Counted from the stretch's first letter, positions 32,595 to 43,519 are shown. The stretch is DNA of 64,000 nt from Treponema sp. OMZ 790 (GCF_024181285.1 NZ_CP051201.1:2170001-2234000), one strand, 5' to 3'. Notes: generated from the letters alone by a model not told the origin. Made by a program: numbers and translations.

Positions 32595-35500
32595 ATGGAG
32601 ATTATAAACAGCCGATACAAAATTATTAATAAAATAAACAACTCGATATCTCATGTTCAAGAATATTTGGCCGCAGATTTATGGTCAGGAAATACAAAAA
32701 TTAACTTGAAAGTTGTATCGTCTTTAGATCTTTCAAAAGAAGAAATCGCTTTTTTTAAAGATAACTTTATAATCATAAGCAGTATAGACAATCTCTTTTA
32801 TCTTAAAAATTACGGATTTTCAAGCTTATACCTCGCTTACCCTTCTCTGCCCCCGGTTGGCCCGGATGAGATCTTGTACATTTTTACTACCGAATATATC
32901 ACAAAGGCAATTCCGGTTTTAGACTTCGTAAAAAAATGTTCAATGGAAGATATTCTTAAAATAACAATTGCGGTTTGCCAAAGCCTTGTTCATGCCAGCA
33001 ACAGAGGATTTGAATATGAAATATTTACCCATGATAATGTAATGATAGTCGAAGAAAAAGACGGGTTCAAAATAAGAATAAAAGATATCGTATCTACAAA
33101 ACTTGAAAACAGCACATCGGTACGTTTTAAAGAAGCAGAAGATTATACCGGTACAAATGAAAATATAGATGCAGTAATTTTTTTTATAGTCACCCTTCTT
33201 ACAGGCCATGAAATTAAAACGAATATATCTGCAGCAATTTCAAAACTAAAAACAGTTTACAAAAATAAAAATTTAAATAAAAACGATACCGATATTTTTA
33301 ATGCATTATATGAAACTGTAAAAAAACAAACTCGGAATAACAATAAAAACAAAAAAATTAAAATACATACTGTCATTCAAGATATAAATAAAGAACTTAA
33401 CCGAAACTATCCTGCAGATATTATTTTGCCTCTTAACAGCATAACCTTCCGCCCAAAATTGGTAGGCCGCCAGAAAGAAATTAATATGGTATCGCAGGCC
33501 AGAACCGAAATACATTTACAAAAGGCAAAAAAAACGGTCTTCCTCATTAAAGGAAGTCAAGGAACAGGCAAAACAAGATTTTTAAAAGAAGCCGAATACC
33601 GCTTAGCCTTAGAAGGAACAAATATATATTCCAACTATAATTTTAAGAATTCCACTTCGGATCATTTTTGGGACGATTTTTTAGGAAAAATATTTTTAAG
33701 TTCATGTTCCATTCAAGATATAGCTGAAAGAGAAAAAATAATAAAAAATGTAAAACAAATTCGCGACCATAAACTGGATGTCAATACCGAAAAAGAATAC
33801 GAACACGTAAAGTTTAAAGTTTTTAATGAAGCAAAAAACTTATTCTTTAAAACAACCGGAAAACTTCCCGTATTTTTTATTATAGATGATGTAGAATTAG
33901 CTAACGATTTTATACTTGATACAATTATATATTTGGCAACAGAAATAACGGAGCTCGAAAGATTAGGAGTCATTTTGTCTTATGACGAAACTGTTCCCCC
34001 TGTTTCACATAAATTTAAATCATTTTTAAAAATATTGAATAATTATGAAAAATGCCAAACTTTTGAACTAAATGATTTTTCTAAAGAAGAAACAATAGAG
34101 ATGCTAAAAAACACTCTGTTCTTAAAATATCCTCCCGTCGATTTCGGCCCGCTTCTTTATAAATATACGTCAGGATGTCCGTCTTTTATAATTGAGATCA
34201 TAAAAGAATTTGTAAACACGGAAACTCTTTACAGGGATGCATCTACAGGAATGTGGCTCATTCAAGATGAAATGTACAATGAAGAACTACAAAAGAAAAT
34301 TCCTAAATCGATTGAAGAAACTTTAACAAATCAATTGCATAGCCTTTCATCAGTAGAAAAAAAATTATTTTTAGAAACTTCCATATTTCAAAGTATATTC
34401 AAAATAAATTATCTATATAAACTTTCAAACCTGCCGCCAAAACAAATAGATAACATCGTAAAAAAACTTATAAGCAAAGGATTGATTACCGTTATAAAAA
34501 CGGGAGATAAACAGGAATATTCCATTACAAATAGAATCATGCGTGACATTTTATATCGGTTGTTGGATCCTAAACATAGAATGCTTCAACATAAAAAGAT
34601 AGCTGCGGTCTTAAAAAAAGAAGCAGACATTGATATGAATGAGCTTATTTGGCACTTGGAAGAATCCGGCAATCAAAAAGCGGTTCTGGACTGCTGTCTT
34701 GACATCGTAGAACAAAATATAAAAGCAAAAAATATAGATGCTGTTGTAGAAATATATGAAAAAATTCCTTCAGTTATATCCGGACAAAATATTATAAACC
34801 GTTTTAAAATACTCTTAAAAATATTTGAACTATATAACCAGATGGGTTTAAAAAACAAAGAAGCCGAAATAAAATTAACCCTTGAAGAAAATTTACCCAA
34901 AATAAAGGATGCGGATCTTTTATCTCATTATTATAATCTGATGGCAAGACATGAATTCGGATCTTTAAATGATGATAGGATTCTCGAATATATAACAAAA
35001 CTAACCGAATTATACGCAAAATCGTCGACAGACATCATAAATCTCAGATTGCAACAAGCAAAGTGCTTATATTATCATATAAAACAACAAAACGGCAGAT
35101 TTAAAGAATCCACACATAAAATACTCAAAATTACAAAAAACAATCCGGAGTATATAGCCTATCGAATTGAAGCCTATATATTTTTAGGATACCTTTACCA
35201 CAGAAAATCGGACACAAAAAAAGCTTTAAAATGTTTTCAAAAAGCAAAAGAACTTGCATCTTTATCTAACAATATCAAAACGGAACTTATCGCGATGTAT
35301 AATATTTCCGTTATATACTGGAGCATACATTCCGATATACAAAAGACTATCGCATATACAAAAGACGTTATAACTTTGGCAAAAAAACTCAGCTTTTTGT
35401 CGATGGAAGTTACAGCGATAATTAACTGTGCAAGAATGTTGAGTGAAATTCAAAATAACGATGAAGCATATGAATATGCAAAAGAAGCCGAAAACAAAAT

Positions 35501-37925
35501 AATTACCCATAACATGACGATGCTAAAAATTCCATACATAACGGTAATTATGGAAATTACTCAAAACTTAAATAGATATAAAGAATTTTATGAATACAGA
35601 AAAAAATATATAAAAGCCGTTCGGGAAACAAATATAAAAGCAGTATACCAATATAACTTCATATTTTATGCTCTGATGTCAAGAATGTACCAAGAATTCG
35701 GTCAAAACAATATGGCAATTGCATGTCTTAAAAAAAGCATAAAAATAAAAAAATACCAGCCTGACAATAAAATTTTCATGGTATACTTTATACTGGAAGC
35801 ATTAAGAATTATTCAAAAACAAAAATCCGATATAAATCGGTTAATAAAAATTTTTAATTCATATATAAATACAAAACATAGCCGAGCATCTAATAATAGA
35901 AAATTTACAAAAAACCTATTTGATACAATAATCACAATGATTATAAAACGCCCCGACATTGATTTCAGCCCGTTGATAATACAAGTTTTACAATTTGATG
36001 TTCCGGGATTACATGATTTTCAACAATCAGGAATGCATTATTTAAGAACTTATTTAGATAAAAGCGGCTCAGAACATATTTTACAAGAAAATCTTCTCAT
36101 AATCAAACCCAAAAAGCTGTTAAATGTTACTTTATTTCTTAATACGGCATTAGGAGATTATTATTACAACAAAGGAATACAAAGCCTTGCAATAATCCAC
36201 TATCTTGAAGCACAAAGTAAAATATCAACCGTAATAAAAAACACACCCGAAAAATACCGAGTTAAACTATTTAATAACTGGGCATTATCCAAACCATTTG
36301 ATATAGTTTCAGATTTTATAAAAGGAAAACCTGCAACAAAAGAAAAAAAATATAATAGAAACATAACTCATTCGGAACTTAAAGAAATATTAAAACTAAA
36401 ACATATAAACATAATAAAAAAAGATAAAAAATTTAAAAATGAATTGATACAGACCATTTTAAGAAAAGAAGGCTATGAGCATATTACATCAGTTGAAATT
36501 ATAAATAATTTTACCGATAATTATACACAAAATATAGCAGATGTAATGAAATTTTTGGCTTTAAATGTAATAGCTTCCTCTTATGATTTTTTAGAAATAT
36601 ACACATCTGATGAACCGCATTTTGTCCTAAAACATGAAGATGAAAGCGGCAATTTACGCAAAGTATTTGATTTGATAACAAGATTCGGATATGAAAACAC
36701 AAGCAAAATAGAAAAAACTCTGCATAAACCATGTATGGTAATCCCCGTTACCAAACACAATTTTACAGGCAGTGATTATAAACTGTTAGGTTTTATGATA
36801 TTTATATCGGAAAACGTAATAAATAATTTTTCGCATGAAGGAAGAGCTTTTTGTAAAAAACATTCCAATCTTTTAACAATACTTATCGAAAGCAAAAACT
36901 TTAAACAAGCCTCTGCATTCGACACCCTAACCGGAGCTTATACAAGAAAATTCTTTGAAACTTCTTTTAAAAACATGACTAAAAATTTATATAACTCAAA
37001 TTCAAAATTTTCGCTTATTTTGTATGACTTAGATAAATTTAAAAACATAAATGATTCTTATGGGCATCTCATAGGAGACATAGTCCTTAAAAGAGTAACT
37101 CAAACTATTTTGGATTCCTTGGAGCCGGGACAGGTACTAGGGCGATACGGCGGCGAAGAATTCACAATAATTTTACCCGATTCCGATTCTCAAAAAGCAC
37201 TCAAAGCTGCGGAATATTTCAGAAAAAAAATTGAGAATTTAATTTTCGATGAGTTTGAAACAGGCATAACGATAAGCCTTGGAATTGCAACTTTCCCCGA
37301 ACATGGAAGAACAACTTCAGAGCTGATTACACGAGCGGATCAAGCTCTATATTATTCCAAAAATACAGGCAGAAACAGAAGCACTATATGGAATCCTTCA
37401 ATCATCAGTAAAAAATCGGATAAAACAAGTCAGACAGGAGTTCTTATTGCGGATGAGTCATCTTTCGGTGAACATATATCTTTTATGATAGAATTATGCG
37501 ATACAATAAAAGCAAATCTCAAAAAGCAAGAATTAACAAAAGTTTTAATATCGAAGATTGTCAAATTCTTTGAAGCTGAAAGCGGAGCCGTTATCCTTAA
37601 ACATATAAACAAAAAAACGGGAGATGTAACTTTTAAAGTCAGTGCAAAAATCGGTTTTGAATCTTATACGATTAACGAACACTTTGTTCATACAGTGGCA
37701 GAAGAGTGTTCAGGCATTTGTCAAATAGACTGGGATGAAATTACAAGAAGAAACAGCATCACCAATATGCCGGAATGGAATTCGGTAATGCTGGCTCCCA
37801 TAATAAAAAATGAAAATATCATGGGAATAATTTATTTGGCAGCGCCCGAAAAACAAACCAAATTTACTTTAAACAAATTTAATTTTTTAAAATTTTTAAC
37901 GGATGTAATATCCGCAAACATATAA
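32595..37925 (+). CDS. Giant sensor: pseudokinase-STAND ATPase-TPR-GGDEF-GAF
   Basis: The protein has 1776 residues from the ATG at 32595 (MEIINSRYKI), aligned with the start of its downstream paralogue. Residues 1-260 look like a protein-kinase fold, but the catalytic loop reads EIFTHDN instead of HRDxKPxN and the DFG position is KDI, so it is a likely pseudokinase. An AAA_16/STAND ATPase follows (VGRQKEI; Walker A KGSQGTGKT near 318; Walker B FFIIDDVE near 427). About 700 residues of TPR-like helices come next, then a GAF-like region and a GGDEF domain (YDLDKFKNINDSYGH; RYGGEEF near 1517). A second GAF-like module closes the protein. GGEEF is intact, but the RxxD inhibitory site is replaced by EPGQ. 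It probably makes cyclic di-GMP in response to an unknown signal. Confidence 0.85.
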   Translation: MEIINSRYKIINKINNSISHVQEYLAADLWSGNTKINLKVVSSLDLSKEEIAFFKDNFIIISSIDNLFYLKNYGFSSLYLAYPSLPPVGPDEILYIFTTEYITKAIPVLDFVKKCSMEDILKITIAVCQSLVHASNRGFEYEIFTHDNVMIVEEKDGFKIRIKDIVSTKLENSTSVRFKEAEDYTGTNENIDAVIFFIVTLLTGHEIKTNISAAISKLKTVYKNKNLNKNDTDIFNALYETVKKQTRNNNKNKKIKIHTVIQDINKELNRNYPADIILPLNSITFRPKLVGRQKEINMVSQARTEIHLQKAKKTVFLIKGSQGTGKTRFLKEAEYRLALEGTNIYSNYNFKNSTSDHFWDDFLGKIFLSSCSIQDIAEREKIIKNVKQIRDHKLDVNTEKEYEHVKFKVFNEAKNLFFKTTGKLPVFFIIDDVELANDFILDTIIYLATEITELERLGVILSYDETVPPVSHKFKSFLKILNNYEKCQTFELNDFSKEETIEMLKNTLFLKYPPVDFGPLLYKYTSGCPSFIIEIIKEFVNTETLYRDASTGMWLIQDEMYNEELQKKIPKSIEETLTNQLHSLSSVEKKLFLETSIFQSIFKINYLYKLSNLPPKQIDNIVKKLISKGLITVIKTGDKQEYSITNRIMRDILYRLLDPKHRMLQHKKIAAVLKKEADIDMNELIWHLEESGNQKAVLDCCLDIVEQNIKAKNIDAVVEIYEKIPSVISGQNIINRFKILLKIFELYNQMGLKNKEAEIKLTLEENLPKIKDADLLSHYYNLMARHEFGSLNDDRILEYITKLTELYAKSSTDIINLRLQQAKCLYYHIKQQNGRFKESTHKILKITKNNPEYIAYRIEAYIFLGYLYHRKSDTKKALKCFQKAKELASLSNNIKTELIAMYNISVIYWSIHSDIQKTIAYTKDVITLAKKLSFLSMEVTAIINCARMLSEIQNNDEAYEYAKEAENKIITHNMTMLKIPYITVIMEITQNLNRYKEFYEYRKKYIKAVRETNIKAVYQYNFIFYALMSRMYQEFGQNNMAIACLKKSIKIKKYQPDNKIFMVYFILEALRIIQKQKSDINRLIKIFNSYINTKHSRASNNRKFTKNLFDTIITMIIKRPDIDFSPLIIQVLQFDVPGLHDFQQSGMHYLRTYLDKSGSEHILQENLLIIKPKKLLNVTLFLNTALGDYYYNKGIQSLAIIHYLEAQSKISTVIKNTPEKYRVKLFNNWALSKPFDIVSDFIKGKPATKEKKYNRNITHSELKEILKLKHINIIKKDKKFKNELIQTILRKEGYEHITSVEIINNFTDNYTQNIADVMKFLALNVIASSYDFLEIYTSDEPHFVLKHEDESGNLRKVFDLITRFGYENTSKIEKTLHKPCMVIPVTKHNFTGSDYKLLGFMIFISENVINNFSHEGRAFCKKHSNLLTILIESKNFKQASAFDTLTGAYTRKFFETSFKNMTKNLYNSNSKFSLILYDLDKFKNINDSYGHLIGDIVLKRVTQTILDSLEPGQVLGRYGGEEFTIILPDSDSQKALKAAEYFRKKIENLIFDEFETGITISLGIATFPEHGRTTSELITRADQALYYSKNTGRNRSTIWNPSIISKKSDKTSQTGVLIADESSFGEHISFMIELCDTIKANLKKQELTKVLISKIVKFFEAESGAVILKHINKKTGDVTFKVSAKIGFESYTINEHFVHTVAEECSGICQIDWDEITRRNSITNMPEWNSVMLAPIIKNENIMGIIYLAAPEKQTKFTLNKFNFLKFLTDVISANI

Positions 37926-37935
37926 GGGGGCAATG

Positions 37936-40900
37936 ATGAAAATATTAAATAACAGGTATAGAATTATTAAAGAAATCCCCTTTGAGCTGAAAAATGAAGG
38001 CAGTTTTATTGTTGAAGATTTAGATTCCCGCCCGGGGAACAAACTTGAACTGCGTTTGATATATGCTTCCGCATTGGATGAAGACTTTATGGAATTCATC
38101 AGAGAAAAATTTATCCTAATAAAGCAATTAAAAGAAACCGTTCACATCAAAAACTATGATTTTACACGTTTAATAAGCATAGACGATAAAACGGTAGATG
38201 AACTCATATATTTATATACAACAGAACATATTGACGAAAAAGAACCTATACTGGATTTTTTGGTTAATGCTAAACCGGAAGAAATTTTTTCTCTGTTTGC
38301 AGAAATGCTGAAAGAATTGAATTATTTAATTACATACGGCATAGTGTATAATAACTTTGATCTAAATAATATGTATGTAATAAAAAATAACGGCCGAATT
38401 TTTATAAAAGCAAAAGATCTTGTAACCGAAAAAAATCAATACCCTCATCAAATAAGTCTTTTATCGAATAATGAAATTCATACTTTCAGTTATAATCATG
38501 AAATTCTAAAGACAATAATTCTATCTTTACTTTTAAAAAAGAATATAATAAAAAACCATGAAAAATATTTTCAAGAATTAACACAAACAAATATCAATCA
38601 TCTAAAAAACGAAAAAGAAAAAGAACTTTATACGTGCTTTTTTAAAATATACAACGAAATAAATGCACGAAAACTTAAGCAAGAAGCCTATCCTTTTTAT
38701 GAAATAATATCTGATATTAATTATAATATCAATGCGGATCACAAAATATCAACGCCCATGAATATTGTAAAAAATTACCAATTTCCTTTACACCGCGAAA
38801 AAGAAAAAAAAGAAATATTTTCCGTACTTAAACAAACAAAAGCGGCCAAACTTGAAAATAAAAACATCTTGATAACAGGCCCGCTGGGGATAGGAAAAAC
38901 ATTTTTCTTATCGGAATTACACTTTTTATTATTGCTTGAAAATATTGATGTTTATTATATACCGAGTTTAAATGATATGGATGATATTAAATTTATTCTA
39001 TATCTTATGAAAAGTTTATTTTTAAAAAATTCTTTAATTCAAAAAAATAATGAAAAAGAATTAAACACCATTCTTAATACTTTAAAGCATGAAATGGAAA
39101 TCAATGAAGACATAACACGAATAAATGCGCTCAAATATAAACTTATAAATTTAATAGCAAAACTGATAATCGAAAATACAGCATCCCAATCAATAGTTTT
39201 TATTATCGACGACATACACTTAATAAATGAATTTATAACGAAAACGATATTATACATAACAATAGAAAATTCCGATAAAAAAAACATAATACTAATCCAA
39301 TCGGTAAATGAAAGTCTGATAAATAATAATCAGCATACAAAAAAATTGATTAAAACGCTGTCAAATCAATCTACCATTAAAAAAATAAACCTTCAAAATT
39401 TATCTCAAACAGAAACCGAAATATTAATAAGGAACACGGTAAATATAAGAAATGTTCCTGAAATATTATTAAAGAAAATACATTTAAACACCGCAGGCAA
39501 TCCTCTTTTTATCAATGAGGCTTTAAAAGAGCTGACCGACTCAGACGAACTAAAAAAAGACAGCTTAACCGAATTGTGCATGCTTTCAACAAATTTATCT
39601 AATCCCTCTATCCCGATACCCATATCGGCAAACATACAACAAGCTGTAGGGAAACAAATAAAAGAGCTAAATAAAAACGAATTAAATTTTTTAAAAGACT
39701 TATGCATCTTCCATTCAAGTTTTAAAGCTGAAATTTTACCGGAAATTTTAAATACAACAGATGAAACCGTAAAAAAATATATACCTAAATTTTTAGATCA
39801 AAACATCATAAAAAAGACAACAAAACAATATACTGATGAATACTCGATTATAAATAAAATTTTACAAAAAACTTTGTATAATGAACTTGATTACTCCTAT
39901 CGAATGGAAATACATAAAAAAATCATGCAAAGAATGAAAAAAATAAAAAGTTTTAATATTCATGAATTTGTATGGCATGCAGAAAAAGCAGAGTTATTCG
40001 AAGAAGCGGTAAATTACTGCATAAAACATAAGAACAAAATAAAAAAACAATGTACTCACATAGCCTATATAGATATATTTGAAAAAATATACACGCTTAT
40101 TCCAAATGAAGATAACGATAGGAAGTTGGATATACTTCTCATTCTTGCCGATTCATACATCGAAAACGATAATCTGATAGGATGCTCTAAACAAATAGAA
40201 ACAGCCGAAAAAATAATAAAGAAATGCAATTCAAACAAAACAGCAGCAGCCCAACTTCATATAATAAAGGCAATTCAAGAAATTCATCTTAAATCTAAAC
40301 CTGAAAAAATTGCAAAATCTTTAGCCTTAGCCGAAGAATTTACCGCTGAAGCAAATGATATTTATACCCAATTATTTTTTGATAAAGCGCGGGTAGCATT
40401 TTTACAATACAAAAAAAATTATATCGAAGCCATCGATGAAGCAAAAAAAATTATAGTAAAATGCGGTAATTTAAAAGAATTCAAATCAATCAAGACAAAG
40501 GTTCTTTTGGATTTGGCAAATAATCTTTTTTATTCCGGGCAATATAAAGAGGCAGAAAAAACTTATCTGGAAACTCTTAAAAATGCAAAAAAAATAGGCA
40601 ACACCAATATTGAAGATACGATATTTAATAATTTAGCAATCATTCAAGAGCAAGTATATAAAAACTTTAATGAGGCGATAGTATATTATACAAAAATTTT
40701 AAAAAACAGTAATGCATCCGGTAATACAATTTCAGAAATACTGGCATTAATGAATTTGAGTATCACCTATTCACATTTTTATGACTATGAAAACGCATAT
40801 AATATTTGCAATCAAGCCATAAAAAAAATAATGCAAAATTTTTATACCGATAAAATGTTTTTTGCCCATTCCTTTATGTATGAAATACTTTTAGCTATGT

Positions 40901-43242
40901 GTATGTATGACAAGGCGGCAGAATTTGAAATACAAATAATAAAGATGCTAAAAAATAAAAACATCACAAAAGATCCGCTCCATATAAGCGCTTTTAAGCA
41001 AACAAAGAATACTTTTTACTATGCAATGGGAGACTTTAATTCTGCATGCGAGAATTTCGATAAAAATGTAGACGGACAAGCAGATGTCAAAGATATTTTA
41101 AACCTTTTTTCATCATTTTGTGTTAATTTAAACAAAATTGCACAAGGTAAAGTAAACTCACCCGAAAAACTGGAAGAAGACCTTACCAAGTTAATTTCTC
41201 ATCCGATTGTAATAAATAATATATATCTATTATTTTATGAACTGATTTACTGCATAAGAAAAATTATAATATTCCGCTATGATATTGATTTTAAAAAAAT
41301 GCTCAAGATACTACTTGGAGTAAAATGCAACAGCAATCATCCTTTAATAAAAGCCCACCTTTTATTTTTGGAAGCATATATAGAGCCTGAAAATGCAGAA
41401 AAAAAACTTATAGAAGCCGCATCTTTACTGGAAAACAAATATATGCTGGATTTAAGTATAGATATAAATATAAAATTAGGATTAATCTATCTTAGAAATG
41501 AAAATATTAACATGGCAATGCTTAATCTTATTGAAGCACAAAAGTTAGTAAATATTTTTATGAAAAAAATACCGCCAAAATTCAAAAAAACTTATTTTAA
41601 TGCTCATCACTACGGATTACCGTCATTGATAATCGATGATTATATCAATAAAAAAATAAAACCGAATTATAAAGAATTTCTTGGAACACTATCCTATGAA
41701 CAGATAAAAAAACTCTTATCAAAAAACACCGTTGAAAAACTAAAAAATAATCCTGCATTCATTTTAAATATTATAGCACAAACAAAAGCATCAAGTATAT
41801 TTAAAAATAAATCGATTGATGACATAATAGAAAAATTTACGGATGATTTTTTACAAAATATAAAAGAACTTTTAAATTTTACGGCTTTAAATCTTCTTGC
41901 AAATTCGGCTGATGTTTTTATAACTACAAATGAAAATAAAATTGAATCTCTATTTAATTTCGGACAAAATAAAACCATAGAAAAAATTGCACGATTGATA
42001 GAATCATCTACATACAAAGCAGTAAACATCAAAACGGATGGAGAAGTTTCATCACATCTTGTCATTCCGATAAACTATCATACCGGCAAACAAACAGGAA
42101 ATACTACTACCGGTTATTTGGTTTTTGTATCAAACAAAGAAATAAACAACTTTGGCAACTTCGGAATAGGTTTTTGTCTTAGTATCGAAAACATCTTTGC
42201 ATTTTTAATAGAAAGCTATAAGGCCCAACAAGAAGCAGCGACAGATAAACTGACATCTGCATTAACCAGAAAATACACCGAATACACCCTCAAAGAACTT
42301 TTAAAAGTTTCCGATGCAAATAATAAATCTTTTGCCGTTTTAATGTACGATTTGGATAAATTTAAAAAGATAAACGATACCTTAGGCCACCAAACAGGAG
42401 ATACGGTTTTAAAGGCTGCAGCAAAAACGGTATTAGGCATATTAAAAAAAGAGCAAGTTTTAGGACGTGTAGGAGGCGAAGAATTTATCGTTTTATTGCC
42501 CGATACCGAAAAAGAACAAGCATTTGCAACGGCAGAAAAAATCAGAAAACAGATAGAGGCATTGCATTTCGATACTTCTTCCCTTAGAGTAACTATCAGT
42601 ATAGGAATAGCCGTCTTTCCGAAACACGGCAGCACAGAAAAAGATTTATTGGCAAAAGCAGACCAAGCATTATACGCCGCAAAAAAATGGGGCAGAAACC
42701 AAACCGTTATATGGAAAGAAGATCTGGAACCTGCTAAAAAAAAGGCTGACAGACTTGCCGGAATATTAACCGGAAATTCAATAAACGATACAAAAAATAT
42801 TTTAAGCTTTATCGATACGGCATCACTAATACGCCGGCCCATGTCAAAAACAAAACGGCTTGAATTATGCCTCGAAAAGATAATAGAAAGCACGGGTGCA
42901 GATTCGGGAATTTTTGTTTGTCCGATTATGGAAAAGAAAGCCAAACACCTCTTTAACTACAAGCAAATTCCAAAAGCGGATTTTCCGATAAACAGAGATT
43001 TTATAATTGAAGTCATGTCCGAAAAAAAAGAACTATGTAAAATCGACTGGGAAAATATTTCAGGAAAAAGCGCAATAACGGGAGTCCCCAACTGGAACTC
43101 GGCCATCCTCGTACCCGTAATCCTGAGGGGAGAAATAAAAGCTATAATCTATCTTGTAGTAGGAATCAGAAAAAGAAAATTCGGAACGGAAGAATTGAAC
43201 CTTACAAACCTATTTGCAGGCTTGATAGCTCCCTTCTTTTAA
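37936..43242 (+). CDS. Giant sensor paralogue: pseudokinase-STAND ATPase-TPR-GGDEF-GAF
   Basis: The protein has 1768 residues and the same domain order as its upstream neighbour, so the pair arose by tandem duplication. The kinase-like region reads YNNFDLNN for the catalytic loop and the ATP lysine looks replaced by arginine (LELRLI). The ATPase has GPLGIGKT near residue 313 and VFIIDDIHL near 423. A long TPR-like helical part leads to a GAF-like region, then GGDEF (MYDLDKFKKINDTLGH; RVGGEEF near 1514) with KKEQ in place of RxxD. A short GAF-like C-terminus follows. The ATG at 37936 has a GGGGG five bases upstream; the ATG three bases earlier is too close. The gene begins 10 bases after its paralogue, so they form an operon. 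Both genes are more AT-rich than pgi or recG. Confidence 0.85.
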   Translation: MKILNNRYRIIKEIPFELKNEGSFIVEDLDSRPGNKLELRLIYASALDEDFMEFIREKFILIKQLKETVHIKNYDFTRLISIDDKTVDELIYLYTTEHIDEKEPILDFLVNAKPEEIFSLFAEMLKELNYLITYGIVYNNFDLNNMYVIKNNGRIFIKAKDLVTEKNQYPHQISLLSNNEIHTFSYNHEILKTIILSLLLKKNIIKNHEKYFQELTQTNINHLKNEKEKELYTCFFKIYNEINARKLKQEAYPFYEIISDINYNINADHKISTPMNIVKNYQFPLHREKEKKEIFSVLKQTKAAKLENKNILITGPLGIGKTFFLSELHFLLLLENIDVYYIPSLNDMDDIKFILYLMKSLFLKNSLIQKNNEKELNTILNTLKHEMEINEDITRINALKYKLINLIAKLIIENTASQSIVFIIDDIHLINEFITKTILYITIENSDKKNIILIQSVNESLINNNQHTKKLIKTLSNQSTIKKINLQNLSQTETEILIRNTVNIRNVPEILLKKIHLNTAGNPLFINEALKELTDSDELKKDSLTELCMLSTNLSNPSIPIPISANIQQAVGKQIKELNKNELNFLKDLCIFHSSFKAEILPEILNTTDETVKKYIPKFLDQNIIKKTTKQYTDEYSIINKILQKTLYNELDYSYRMEIHKKIMQRMKKIKSFNIHEFVWHAEKAELFEEAVNYCIKHKNKIKKQCTHIAYIDIFEKIYTLIPNEDNDRKLDILLILADSYIENDNLIGCSKQIETAEKIIKKCNSNKTAAAQLHIIKAIQEIHLKSKPEKIAKSLALAEEFTAEANDIYTQLFFDKARVAFLQYKKNYIEAIDEAKKIIVKCGNLKEFKSIKTKVLLDLANNLFYSGQYKEAEKTYLETLKNAKKIGNTNIEDTIFNNLAIIQEQVYKNFNEAIVYYTKILKNSNASGNTISEILALMNLSITYSHFYDYENAYNICNQAIKKIMQNFYTDKMFFAHSFMYEILLAMCMYDKAAEFEIQIIKMLKNKNITKDPLHISAFKQTKNTFYYAMGDFNSACENFDKNVDGQADVKDILNLFSSFCVNLNKIAQGKVNSPEKLEEDLTKLISHPIVINNIYLLFYELIYCIRKIIIFRYDIDFKKMLKILLGVKCNSNHPLIKAHLLFLEAYIEPENAEKKLIEAASLLENKYMLDLSIDINIKLGLIYLRNENINMAMLNLIEAQKLVNIFMKKIPPKFKKTYFNAHHYGLPSLIIDDYINKKIKPNYKEFLGTLSYEQIKKLLSKNTVEKLKNNPAFILNIIAQTKASSIFKNKSIDDIIEKFTDDFLQNIKELLNFTALNLLANSADVFITTNENKIESLFNFGQNKTIEKIARLIESSTYKAVNIKTDGEVSSHLVIPINYHTGKQTGNTTTGYLVFVSNKEINNFGNFGIGFCLSIENIFAFLIESYKAQQEAATDKLTSALTRKYTEYTLKELLKVSDANNKSFAVLMYDLDKFKKINDTLGHQTGDTVLKAAAKTVLGILKKEQVLGRVGGEEFIVLLPDTEKEQAFATAEKIRKQIEALHFDTSSLRVTISIGIAVFPKHGSTEKDLLAKADQALYAAKKWGRNQTVIWKEDLEPAKKKADRLAGILTGNSINDTKNILSFIDTASLIRRPMSKTKRLELCLEKIIESTGADSGIFVCPIMEKKAKHLFNYKQIPKADFPINRDFIIEVMSEKKELCKIDWENISGKSAITGVPNWNSAILVPVILRGEIKAIIYLVVGIRKRKFGTEELNLTNLFAGLIAPFF

Positions 43243-43314
43243 TCGGGCAGGGGGGATTTGAACCCCCGACTTCTTGGTCCCGAACCAAGCGCGCTACCCC
43301 TGCGCTACTGCCCG
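43243..43314 (-). tRNA. tRNA-Pro (anticodon CGG)
   Basis: Minus strand: acceptor CGGGCAG paired with CTGCCCG, anticodon stem CTTGG/CCAAG around loop TTCGGGA (anticodon CGG), T-arm GGGGGTTCAAATCCCCC. CCA is not encoded. Its last base directly abuts the stop codon of the convergent giant gene (43240-43242). No clear promoter of its own is visible. Confidence 0.94.
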
Positions 43315-43335
43315 TAAAAACCTGCTATAAAAAAC

Positions 43336-43367
43336 AAAAAGCTCACCACTAAGGCGGTGAGCTTTTT
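43336..43367. terminator. Bidirectional hairpin terminator between the two tRNAs
   Basis: Stem GCTCACC (43341-43347) with GGTGAGC (43356-43362), flanked by an A-run on one side and a T-run on the other, so it can act in both directions. For the minus strand it ends tRNA-Asp just before tRNA-Pro. Confidence 0.8.
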
Positions 43368-43442
43368 CGGGAGCGACGGGGCTCGAACCCGCGATCTCCG
43401 GCGTGACAGGCCAGCGCGATAAACCAGCTTCGCTACGCCCCC
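43368..43442 (-). tRNA. tRNA-Asp (anticodon GTC)
   Basis: Minus strand: acceptor GGGGGCG with CGCTCCC (one G-T pair), discriminator G, anticodon stem CTGGC/GCCGG around loop CTGTCAC (anticodon GTC), T-loop GTTCGAGC. CCA is not encoded. It has its own consensus promoter and terminator. Confidence 0.95.
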
Positions 43443-43455
43443 ATAAGATTTATGC

Positions 43456-43484
43456 AGTATATCAAAAATAAAAAAAAATGTCAA
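43456..43484 (-). promoter_or_regulatory. Promoter of tRNA-Asp
   Basis: Minus strand: -35 TTGACA (43479-43484), 17-base spacer made almost wholly of T, extended -10 TGATATACT with hexamer TATACT (43456-43461). Confidence 0.8.
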
Positions 43485-43519
43485 TAGTTTTTGCAAAAAA
43501 TCTTGCATAAATATCGTTT

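Noticed and set aside
42216-42944. 242-codon minus-strand frame inside the second giant gene
   Set aside because: It lies opposite the conserved GGDEF domain and has no SD or domain; its serine/phenylalanine-rich make-up is what antisense of A-rich coding gives.
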